Positions 1 through 5,424 of a DNA stretch of 16,866 nt are shown here, one piece after another. This DNA is from an uncultured Clostridia bacterium. GTDB lineage: Bacteria; Bacillota; Clostridia; Oscillospirales; Oscillospiraceae. A program made the position numbers and the translations under genes. The notes under the pieces are model-generated. The model saw only the letters and a list, made by a program, of their open reading frames with translations, ran no database searches and was not told where the DNA came from. Numbering within the stretch: position 1 is the stretch's first letter; the number at the start of each line of letters is the position of its first letter. The stretch covers positions 1-16,866 of the forward strand of contig CAMOLY010000008.1 of NCBI GenBank assembly GCA_946619065.1, in the 5' to 3' direction.

Positions 1-2
1 GC

Positions 3-119
3 GTGTCCAGAAACACGATCAGCTCCATCGAGACCGGGCAGTTCAACCCCACGGCAAAACTGGCGCTGATCCTCTGCATCGCGCTGGACCAAACCTTTGA
101 AGATCTGTTCTATTTCTGA
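3..119 (+). CDS. XRE-family HTH transcriptional regulator, C-terminal fragment
   Basis: Only the last 38 codons are present; the gene begins before the window. The visible residues (VSRNTISSIETGQFNPT, then a helix rich in L/A/I, ending FEDLFYF) match the recognition helix and the last two helices of the short Cro/CI-type helix-turn-helix proteins of Firmicutes. These are DNA-binding repressors of about 65-75 residues with no other domain. The TGA at 117-119 is followed directly by a terminator, so this is the end of its transcription unit. The target genes cannot be seen. The alternative is a longer XRE protein with an N-terminal extension outside the window. Confidence 0.8.
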   Translation: MSRNTISSIETGQFNPTAKLALILCIALDQTFEDLFYF

Positions 120-123
120 AAGC

Positions 124-169
124 AAAACGCACGGCGGAAGAAACAAGCTTCCCGCTGTGCGTTTTCTTC
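124..169. terminator. Bidirectional intrinsic terminator
   Basis: Arms at 124-137 and 152-165 form a 14-bp stem with one G-U wobble (AAAACGCACGGCGG against CCGCTGTGCGTTTT) around a 14-nt loop. The arms end in AAAA and TTTT, so a U-tract follows the stem on either strand. It can serve both the XRE gene on plus and the convergent DUF1284/MATE/ogt operon on minus. Confidence 0.75.
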
Positions 170-252
170 ATAGGGGCGCAATCATGCGCCCACAGCGCGA
201 GACGCCCCATTTCTTTGAACGGACCCTGTCCCGCGCCGTGGCAGAAGGGCGC

Positions 253-633
253 CTATTTGTCAGACTCCGCGCCGGCGCACAGGCCGATCCACTCGCAGTC
301 CCTGCAAACCTCCCGCAGCAGGCCTTGCGCCAGGATCCCGCGCTCGGCGCGCGCGCACAGGTCGCTCCATGCCGCGGTGTCTCCGAAGTGAAGCTGCATG
401 GCCGCTATTGCGCGACCGTCGATCGCCCGGACCTTTGTCTCGGTCTCACAGACGCCACCGTGATTGTTGGGGCATGCCGAGCAGAGCTCGTCACAGCCGT
501 CCGTGAGCGTGACAGCTGCTCCATCGCGGCTCAGCAATTCCAGCGTCTGTCTCATATGCGCGACAAACGCCTCACTGTAGCCCTTTCCCACAAAGAAGTG
601 CGCGCACAGAACGTGGTGCGGTCGGATAATCAT
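253..633 (-). CDS. DUF1284 family cysteine-rich protein
   Basis: This 126-residue protein starts MIIRPHHVLCAHFFVGKGYS, the typical N-terminus of the DUF1284 family. It carries nine cysteines, including a C47-x3-C51-x2-C54-P-N cluster with C62, and C110-x2-C113-x5-C119 near the C-terminus. Such spacing suggests metal or iron-sulfur binding, but the biochemical role of the family is unknown. The start is set by AAGGAGG at 644-650 upstream of the ATG. Its ATG overlaps the TGA of the MATE gene (ATGA), so it is probably translationally coupled and is the last gene of the ogt-MATE operon. A longer reading frame exists upstream but runs inside the MATE gene and has no independent support. Family assignment is fairly sure; function is not. 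Confidence 0.82.
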   Translation of the reverse strand: MIIRPHHVLCAHFFVGKGYSEAFVAHMRQTLELLSRDGAAVTLTDGCDELCSACPNNHGGVCETETKVRAIDGRAIAAMQLHFGDTAAWSDLCARAERGILAQGLLREVCRDCEWIGLCAGAESDK

Positions 634-1997
634 GGTTGAAGTGCCTCCTTTTCGTGATGGATCCCCGCGACGCGGCGATAGACCAGGTAGAATGCCGGGA
701 TGATCATCGCAACGTTCAACGCCCAACAAAGCGGGTAGGACAGGTAGATCGCCCCGATCGTGCCCCGCGAACGGGCGTAGGTGTAGACCCAGGTAATGCG
801 AAAGCCCACGGAGCAAATCAATGAAATGACGAGCGGAATGCGGGTCTCTCCCAGACCGCGGACGCAGCCGCCGGCCACGTTCATCGCGCCGCAGAGCCCG
901 TAGGCAAGGCACATATAGCGCATGCGGACGCGGGCCGCTTCAATCACAGCGGGGTCCTTGGCGAAGACCCGGCAAAGCCATGGCGAAACCAGATAAAGCG
1001 CCACACCGAGCACCTCCGCCATCAAAAACGCGGTCAGGAGGGTAACGCGCCATGTGCGATGTACCCGGGGAAGGTTTCCTGCGCCGTAATTCTGGGATAC
1101 AAAAACCGCGCTGGCTCCCGCAAGGGCGGAGAACGTCACGGCTACAAGCCCCTCCAGCGTATTGCCGATGGTGTTTCCCGCAATCACCACCGCGTCGAAC
1201 CGGTTGATGGCGGAGGCGATCACGACGCCGGAAAAGTTCAGGATCATGCCCTCCAGCGCGGATGGGATGCCCAGGGAAAACACGCTGCCCGTCCCGGAGA
1301 AAACACGAAGCCGGCAGATCTGCAGCCTCAGCTCGTCCCTCCGCCTGCAGAGATATATCGTCAGCGCGGCGGCGCCGGCAGCCTGGGACAGCACGGTGGC
1401 CAGCGCCACACCGAACAGATTCCAGTCGAAGACGATCACGAACAGCAGATTCAGTCCGACGTTCAAAACCGCTGCCCCCAGCGAAAACAGCAGCGGCGGC
1501 AGCGATTCTCCCTTTGCCTCCAGCGCTGCCGACAGGAAGACGAGGGTCATGGAAAAGGGCAGACCCGCAAAATAGATGCGGAAGTACAGACTCGCGTCGT
1601 CCAGCAGCGCCTCCGGACAGTGAATCAGCCGCAGGATCGGCTTTGCAAACGCGATCAGGAGCGCAGCGGCAGCGGCGCCGAGGGCTGCGCCGGTCAGCGG
1701 CAGCGCGTGCAGCAGGCCGGAGATCCGGTCCCGCTCGCCGGAGCCGAAGAGCTGACCCAGCACGATGGTCACGCCGGCGGAAAGCGCGGTGAGCCCGCCC
1801 CCCGCCAGCAGGATTATGGAGGAGGAGGCACCGATCGCCGAGATTGCCCCCTCGTGCCCGAACCGCCCGATCACAGCCGTATCCGCCGCGGAAAACAGCA
1901 TCTGCAGCAGGCCCACCGCCATAACGGGCAGCGAGAACAGCAGCATGTTTTTCAGGATGGGTCCCCGCAGAGGATCCACGTTTCCGAACCTTTGCAT
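630..1997 (-). CDS. MATE family multidrug/toxin efflux transporter
   Basis: A 455-residue polytopic membrane protein of the usual MATE length (about 440-480) with about 12 predicted hydrophobic segments in two homologous halves. The N-terminal segment (residues 11-60; PILKNMLLFSLPVMAVGLLQ, then FSAADTAVIGRFG) is a signature of the DinF/NorM-type families in Firmicutes. Such proteins exchange Na+ or H+ for cationic drugs or toxic metabolites across the cytoplasmic membrane. The ATG at 1995-1997 is chosen because it lies 1 nt after the ogt stop codon, has a GGAAG ribosome site and gives a normal N-terminus. An upstream extension would run into ogt. Its stop overlaps the start of the DUF1284 gene. 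The substrate is not evident; linkage to ogt hints at toxic or alkylating compounds but does not prove it. Confidence 0.93.
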   Translation of the reverse strand: MQRFGNVDPLRGPILKNMLLFSLPVMAVGLLQMLFSAADTAVIGRFGHEGAISAIGASSSIILLAGGGLTALSAGVTIVLGQLFGSGERDRISGLLHALPLTGAALGAAAAALLIAFAKPILRLIHCPEALLDDASLYFRIYFAGLPFSMTLVFLSAALEAKGESLPPLLFSLGAAVLNVGLNLLFVIVFDWNLFGVALATVLSQAAGAAALTIYLCRRRDELRLQICRLRVFSGTGSVFSLGIPSALEGMILNFSGVVIASAINRFDAVVIAGNTIGNTLEGLVAVTFSALAGASAVFVSQNYGAGNLPRVHRTWRVTLLTAFLMAEVLGVALYLVSPWLCRVFAKDPAVIEAARVRMRYMCLAYGLCGAMNVAGGCVRGLGETRIPLVISLICSVGFRITWVYTYARSRGTIGAIYLSYPLCWALNVAMIIPAFYLVYRRVAGIHHEKEALQP

Positions 1998-1998
1998 A

Positions 1999-2505
1999 TT
2001 ATTCTTCCGATGCTCCGAGCGCGCCTTCCAACGCAAGAAGCGCTTCTTTTTTGTCAAGCCCTCCGGCGTAACCGGTAAGCTTCCCGCCGGCTCCGACGAC
2101 CCTGTGGCACGGAATGATGATCGAGATGGGATTCTGCCCGACTGCCTGGCCGACTGCCTGTGCCGACATCTTGGCGGATCCTTTCTGCCTGGCGATAATC
2201 TCCGCAATCTCCCCGTATGTCATGGTCTTCCCGTACGGGATCGTCCGCACGATGGCCCAGACAGCCCGCCGGAACGCCGTCGCCCTCAGACAGAGCGGCG
2301 GCATAAAGTCCGGCGCTTTCCCGCTGAAGTACAAATTCAGCCACTTTTTTGTTTGCCTGATTACAGAGAGTTCTTCAGCACCGGTGTCTTCCGGCGCATC
2401 CGCAGAATGCTTTTCCCCCTCAAACCGCAGCCCGGTCAGCGCCTCGCCGTCGGAAGCGATCGTGATGCCGCCCAGCGGCGAATCATAATATGCGGTGTAT
2501 TCCAT
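1999..2505 (-). CDS. ogt: Methylated-DNA--[protein]-cysteine S-methyltransferase
   Basis: This protein removes alkyl groups from O6-alkylguanine (and O4-alkylthymine) in DNA by irreversible transfer to its own cysteine. The 168-residue length fits the Ogt/AdaB family. The hallmark IIIPCHRVVG is present with acceptor Cys133. The preceding helix-turn-helix (about residues 93-123, IPYGKTMTYGEIAEI and following) and the conserved Asn125 before the active-site loop are intact. The N-terminal RNase-H-like domain begins EYTAYYDSPLGGITIASDG. There is no Ada-type N-terminal sensor domain, so it is a repair enzyme rather than a self-regulating one. It is the first gene of a three-gene operon with a MATE pump and a DUF1284 gene. 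A clear promoter lies upstream at 2577-2605. The ribosome binding site is weak (GACAGAG). Confidence 0.96.
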   Translation of the reverse strand: MEYTAYYDSPLGGITIASDGEALTGLRFEGEKHSADAPEDTGAEELSVIRQTKKWLNLYFSGKAPDFMPPLCLRATAFRRAVWAIVRTIPYGKTMTYGEIAEIIARQKGSAKMSAQAVGQAVGQNPISIIIPCHRVVGAGGKLTGYAGGLDKKEALLALEGALGASEE

Positions 2506-2570
2506 GATGCTCTGTCTTGCAGTCCTTCCGTTCTGAATCCGGTTTGTGCCGGCCGAACTTGTCTCATTTC

Positions 2571-2626
2571 GGACAAATCATACCATAAAATTGCAGATTT
2601 GTCCACCATATAAGGACATGCAAATC
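2571..2626 (-). promoter_or_regulatory. Promoter of the ogt operon with an overlapping operator-like inverted repeat
   Basis: On the minus strand, TGGACA (2600-2605) and TATGAT (2577-2582) form a sigma-A promoter with a 17-bp spacer, giving a leader of about 65 nt. GGACAAATC (2571-2579) and GATTTGTCC (2596-2604) are perfect 9-bp inverted copies 16 bp apart. One overlaps the -10 and start region, the other the -35 box. A third related copy, GGACATGCAAATC (2614-2626), lies just upstream of the -35 box. This placement suits repressor binding. The regulator is unknown. Confidence 0.65.
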
Positions 2627-2677
2627 TGTTTGGATCCGAACCGATCTTCTTCTGGATTTCAAGGAAGAATGCACACA

Positions 2678-2711
2678 GAGCGTGTCCGGTGCTTTCGCCC
2701 GATACACGCTC
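2678..2711 (-). terminator. Weak terminator-like hairpin after the CDF gene
   Basis: GAGCGTGT (2678-2685) pairs with ACACGCTC (2704-2711) as 8 bp, with a short inner CGG/CCG pairing. It lies just downstream of the CDF stop codon on the minus strand. No convincing U-tract follows, so it may be only an RNA-stabilising hairpin. Confidence 0.35.
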
Positions 2712-2748
2712 CGTTGATGATAACCGCGTACTGTCTGAAAAATCGGTT

Positions 2749-3630
2749 TTATTCCGCCTGGTCGTCCTTGGGATTGACGTGGATCATCACGTGCTTCACA
2801 TTCGGGAAGCTTCCCTCCACGGCACCGTGGACCCGTTCGGCGATCCCGTGGGCGTCCAGCAGGGAGATGTCCGCCTCCACCGCGATCTCCAGATCCACGT
2901 AGATCCGGTTGCCGAACTGCCGCGTGCGCAGCAGGTCGACCCCTTCGACCCCCTCCTGCGCTTCGATAAAGTCGTGCAGCTTCTGCTCAAAGGCCCCGCT
3001 GCAGGAGGTGTCGAGCATTTTGTTCAGCGCGTCCCGGATGATATCATAGGCCACCTTGAGGATCAGAACGCAGATAATCAGGCTGGCGATGGGGTCCATG
3101 ATGGGAACTCCCAGCTTCGCCATGCCGATGCCGATGAAGGAGCCGATGGAGGAGAAGGCGTCCGAGCGGTGGTGCCAGGCGTCAGCCTTGAAGGCCGCCG
3201 AGTCCAGCTTCCTGGCGTAGTGCATCGTGTAGTGGAACATGCCCTCCTTGACGGCGATGGAGACAACGGCCGCGATCAGGGGCAGCAGGGTGGGGACTTC
3301 CAGACTGCTTCGCTCCCAAAAGAGCTTGCGCAGTCCTGCCCAGCCGATCCCGAGGCCGGTTCCGGCCAGAATCAGACCCAGAATCAGGGATGCGACGCAC
3401 TCCAGCCGCTCGTGGCCGTAGGGATGCTCCGCGTCCTCCTGGTGTCTGGAGAGCCGCACGCCGATCCAGGCAATGACGGTCGCAAACACGTCGGAGAGCG
3501 AATGCACCGCGTCCGAGACCATGGCCCCGGACCTGCCGAAGATGCCGGCAAACAGCTTGAACGCCGCCAGCAGGACGTTTCCGAATATCCCAACCCGTGA
3601 GAGCCGGTTTACAATCTTGTTTTCATTCAT
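2749..3630 (-). CDS. Cation diffusion facilitator transporter, probable Co2+/Ni2+ exporter
   Basis: A 293-residue CDF protein, close to the usual 290-310. It exchanges a divalent metal for protons across the cytoplasmic membrane. The HxxxD metal-site motifs are visible in TM2 (H43-SLS-D47, preceded by D40) and TM5 (H153-HRS-D157, preceded by D150). The family motif HPYGHERLE is at residues 69-77. A C-terminal ferredoxin-like cytoplasmic domain (about residues 210-290, EGVEGVDLLRTRQFGNRIYV and following) is present. The start ATG at 3628-3630 follows GGAGG with good spacing; an upstream in-frame ATG has no such site and falls in the riboswitch terminator region. Substrate choice rests on regulation: a NiCo riboswitch lies in its leader, as known for czcD genes. 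From protein sequence alone, zinc, iron or manganese could not be excluded. Confidence 0.93.
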   Translation of the reverse strand: MNENKIVNRLSRVGIFGNVLLAAFKLFAGIFGRSGAMVSDAVHSLSDVFATVIAWIGVRLSRHQEDAEHPYGHERLECVASLILGLILAGTGLGIGWAGLRKLFWERSSLEVPTLLPLIAAVVSIAVKEGMFHYTMHYARKLDSAAFKADAWHHRSDAFSSIGSFIGIGMAKLGVPIMDPIASLIICVLILKVAYDIIRDALNKMLDTSCSGAFEQKLHDFIEAQEGVEGVDLLRTRQFGNRIYVDLEIAVEADISLLDAHGIAERVHGAVEGSFPNVKHVMIHVNPKDDQAE

Positions 3631-3669
3631 AGCGATACCTCCGAAGACAATTCGTGCCTGCTCGGGGGG

Positions 3670-3715
3670 AAAAAAGAACGCACCCCGGAACATCTTACTG
3701 TCCCGCAGATGCGCG
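3670..3715 (-). terminator. Riboswitch-controlled terminator upstream of the CDF gene
   Basis: On the minus strand, the 3' part of the NiCo aptamer (GCGCATCTGCGGGACA) can pair imperfectly with TGTTCCGGGGTGCG just downstream, followed by TTCTTTTTT (U-tract at 3670-3675). The left arm lies inside the aptamer, so aptamer folding and terminator folding exclude each other. Metal binding would therefore turn expression on. Confidence 0.75.
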
Positions 3716-3788
3716 TATGCTTCTGCTGCCGCAAATAAACGGCCCGGCTGCGCCCCACTCCGCCGCGGAAAAGGGCTGCCTGCTCAGT
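3697..3788 (-). ncRNA. NiCo (czcD) cobalt/nickel riboswitch aptamer
   Basis: Read on the minus strand, the leader carries the conserved blocks of the NiCo riboswitch in the right order: ACTGAGCAGGCA at the 5' side, then a variable hairpin, GCAGCCGGGC, another variable hairpin, GCGGCA, CAGA...ACGCGCATCTG, and GGGACAGT at the 3' end. ACTG and CAGT close the outer stem. This matches the four-way-junction RNA known to bind Co2+ and Ni2+ cooperatively. It sits between a consensus promoter (3841-3870) and a CDF exporter gene, the classic position. The overlapping terminator supports a transcriptional ON switch. The call rests on recalled consensus; a covariance-model search was not possible. Confidence 0.88.
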
Positions 3789-3840
3789 TTGTACTGTCGA
3801 TGGCACAGATTGTGTTGATGCAGTGCAATGAGTTTGCGCC

Positions 3841-3870
3841 ATTATACCATTTTCCAGCCGGCTCTGTCAA
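3841..3870 (-). promoter_or_regulatory. Consensus promoter of the NiCo riboswitch-CDF unit
   Basis: On the minus strand, a perfect TTGACA (3865-3870) and a perfect TATAAT (3841-3846) are separated by 18 bp. Transcription would start near 3834 and give a leader of about 200 nt. Such a strong, apparently constitutive promoter suits control by a downstream riboswitch. Confidence 0.85.
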
Positions 3871-3940
3871 GAAAAAAGACTGTGCCTGCGGGACGAGACG
3901 GAGCGCTGGGGATTGATTTTGCGTTTTTTCTTCTGCCGGA

Positions 3941-3970
3941 TTGACAGAAGGGGGAACGCTGTGCTATCGT
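3941..3970 (+). promoter_or_regulatory. Promoter of the rsgA leader
   Basis: TTGACA (3941-3946) and TATCGT (3965-3970) are 18 bp apart, with an extended -10 TGC (3962-3964) directly before the -10 box. Predicted start is near 3977. It diverges from the CDF promoter 70 bp away. Confidence 0.65.
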
Positions 3971-4017
3971 CTTTTCGGAAATGGTCCGCAGAAGCGAACC
4001 GGGAAAGGAGATTTCTG

Positions 4018-4047
4018 ATGACTGTCCGCGAGGTAAGATACGGCTAA
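4018..4047 (+). CDS. Putative 9-residue leader peptide
   Basis: MTVREVRYG is preceded by AAAGGAG (4004-4010) with 7-nt spacing, the best ribosome binding site in the leader. The ORF ends just before the first long stem. I see no known arrest motif. Translation is likely on the ribosome site alone; a regulatory role is inferred from position. Confidence 0.45.
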   Translation: MTVREVRYG

Positions 4048-4132
4048 CTGAATACCGGCGCAAACGGGACGGGAGGCGTGTGAGCCCATCGGTTTGGTGC
4101 GCCGTCAGAGGGTAACTTTCGGATATATGGCA

Positions 4133-4180
4133 ACCGCAGGATGCAGCCATGAACGGGAGCTGCTTCGCTGCGGTCTTTTT
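4133..4180 (+). terminator. Intrinsic terminator inside the rsgA leader (attenuator)
   Basis: ACCGCAG (4133-4139) pairs with CTGCGGT (4168-4174), and GCAGC (4143-4147) with GCTGC (4159-4163), separated by a small internal loop. CTTTTT follows at 4175-4180. It lies about 200 nt before the rsgA start and downstream of its only clear promoter, so it would have to be read through for expression. Confidence 0.6.
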
Positions 4181-4216
4181 GCGCCCATTTTCAGTTGGTA
4201 CTTAGAGGAGGGATGT

Positions 4217-4288
4217 ATGATGAAGAAAGAAAAACGGTTCGATCAACTGTTCGCAGGATCAATTCAGTTTGCCCGTAGTGGCCGCTGA
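4217..4288 (+). CDS. Putative 23-residue small protein or second leader peptide
   Basis: The ORF begins MMKKEKRFDQLFAGS and ends in a basic tail (FARSGR). It follows GAGGAGGG at 4205-4212, but that site is only 4 nt from the first ATG and 7 nt from the second (4220), so the second ATG may be the real start. Its TGA lies within the left arm of a perfect 8-bp hairpin (4280-4287 with 4292-4299), so a ribosome terminating here would open the hairpin. It ends 90 nt before rsgA. No homology is recognised, and its base composition is more A+T rich than neighbouring genes. Confidence 0.4.
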   Translation: MMKKEKRFDQLFAGSIQFARSGR

Positions 4289-4378
4289 CCACAGCGGCCA
4301 TAATCCCCGTAGTTTACCAGTATCAAAAACCTCGCACTCAATACGCAAAGCAAAATGACTGAAAATGGAGGAGATACA

Positions 4379-5401
4379 TTGAAGTTAGAAGATTATGGGA
4401 TCGTACCCAACACAGAAAACCTGCCCGGGATCCCTGCCCGGATCACGGCGCAGCACAAGGAGCGCTACGAAATCGTCTGCGACCGCGGCATGGCCTATGC
4501 CAGACTGAAGACAAAGGAATACTACGGCGGCACAGAGCTGTTTCCCACAACGGGAGACTACGTGATGGTGAATTACCTGGACACCGGCGACAGCCAGATC
4601 CTTGCCACCCTGCCCCGGCGGACATACTTTTCCCGCCGCGCGCCGGGTTCGATCCCCACGGAACAGGCCGTCGCCGCAAATTTTGATTTTGTGTTCATTC
4701 TGCAGTCGCTGAACGCGAATTTCAACCCGAAGCGGCTGGAGCGCTATCTGACCCTGGCCTGGCAGTCCGGCGCGACGCCGGTGGTTGTGCTGACCAAGGC
4801 GGATCTGACGTCGTCCTATCAGGAATACCTCTCCCGGCTGGATACCGTGGCGGCCGGGGTGGTCGTCCATGTGGTCAGCGCCAGCACGGGCTTCGGCCTG
4901 GAGGGACTGGAAAAATATATGCAGCCCGGGAAGACCCTGGTCTTCCTCGGCTCCTCCGGCGTAGGCAAGTCCAGCCTGGTCAACGCTCTGGCCGGGGAGA
5001 CCGTCATGGCTGTGGGCGGCATCCGGGAGGAGGACGCCAAAGGCCGCCACACCACCACCCACCGCCAGCTGATCCGGCTTCCCAGCGGCGTCCTGATCAT
5101 CGATACCCCGGGAATGCGGGAGCTTGGCATGTGGGAAGCCGCCGAAGGCCTGTCCGACGCCTTCGCGGACGTGGAACGCTTTCTTGGAAAATGCCGGTTT
5201 TCCGACTGCAGCCACCAGCGGGAGCCCGGCTGCGCGATTCGCGCTGCCATCGCCGCAGGGGAGCTGGACCTGGCCCGCTGGGAGAGTTGGCAGAAGCTGA
5301 ACGCGGAATCCGGCGGCCGGGAGGAAATGCTCCGCCGCAAGCGGGAGTGGGCCAAGGGCGTGGCGAAAGATTCCCGGCAGCGGAAGAAGGAAGAACGGTA
5401 A
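4379..5401 (+). CDS. rsgA: Ribosome small-subunit-dependent GTPase A (RsgA/YjeQ type)
   Basis: RsgA is a circularly permuted GTPase that checks late 30S subunit maturation and releases assembly factors. The permuted order is visible: N-terminal OB-type region (residues about 15-85), then G4 TKAD (139-142), G1 GSSGVGKSS (191-199), G2 TTTHR, G3 DTPGM (242-246), and the zinc motif C272-x4-C277-S-H279-x5-C285. The family's usual length is 290-350; this is 340. The start is taken as TTG at 4379 because GGAGGAG (4367-4373) lies at the proper distance; an ATG at 4355 would place this site inside the coding sequence. The protein resembles the longer RsgA form seen as a second copy in some Firmicutes, but whether another copy exists cannot be seen. 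It is preceded by an unusual attenuator-like leader. Confidence 0.92.
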   Translation: MKLEDYGIVPNTENLPGIPARITAQHKERYEIVCDRGMAYARLKTKEYYGGTELFPTTGDYVMVNYLDTGDSQILATLPRRTYFSRRAPGSIPTEQAVAANFDFVFILQSLNANFNPKRLERYLTLAWQSGATPVVVLTKADLTSSYQEYLSRLDTVAAGVVVHVVSASTGFGLEGLEKYMQPGKTLVFLGSSGVGKSSLVNALAGETVMAVGGIREEDAKGRHTTTHRQLIRLPSGVLIIDTPGMRELGMWEAAEGLSDAFADVERFLGKCRFSDCSHQREPGCAIRAAIAAGELDLARWESWQKLNAESGGREEMLRRKREWAKGVAKDSRQRKKEER

Positions 5402-5424
5402 GACTGCGCCGTGTCCGGCCGATT

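Larger units (their letters stand above)
3977..4378 (+). promoter_or_regulatory. Long rsgA leader with attenuator-like organisation
   Basis: Between the promoter and the rsgA start, about 400 nt contain, in order: a 9-codon ORF with a strong ribosome site (4018-4047), a stable stem (CGGCGCA 4056-4062 with TGCGCCG 4098-4104, extended by CTGA 4048-4051 with TCAG 4105-4108), an intrinsic terminator (4133-4180), a 23-codon ORF with its own ribosome site (4217-4288), and an 8-bp hairpin enclosing that ORF's stop codon (4280-4299). CCGCAG at 3986-3991 could also pair with the right arm of the terminator, a possible antiterminator. The part after about 4190 is visibly richer in A+T than its surroundings. 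I do not recognise a known riboswitch or T-box. The layout resembles leader-peptide attenuators of ribosome-related resistance genes; that comparison is inference. Confidence 0.5.

Noticed and set aside
174..191. GGGCGCA-ATCA-TGCGCCC hairpin downstream of the DUF1284 gene
   Set aside because: No U-tract on either side; the adjacent stem at 124-165 is the better terminator.
1059..2078. Long plus-strand frames across the MATE gene
   Set aside because: Translation is rich in Q, R, G and P with no motifs, and the frames lie antisense to a convincing transporter.
3981..4115. 44-codon ORF starting at ATG 3981 in the rsgA leader
   Set aside because: Its ATG lies about 4 nt after the predicted transcription start with no ribosome site, and it overlaps the better-supported 9-codon ORF in another frame. 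A leaderless product cannot be excluded.
3977..4378. T-box, yybP-ykoY manganese or ykkC-type riboswitch in the rsgA leader
   Set aside because: None of the conserved blocks of these classes could be found; the terminator and small ORFs fit attenuation better.
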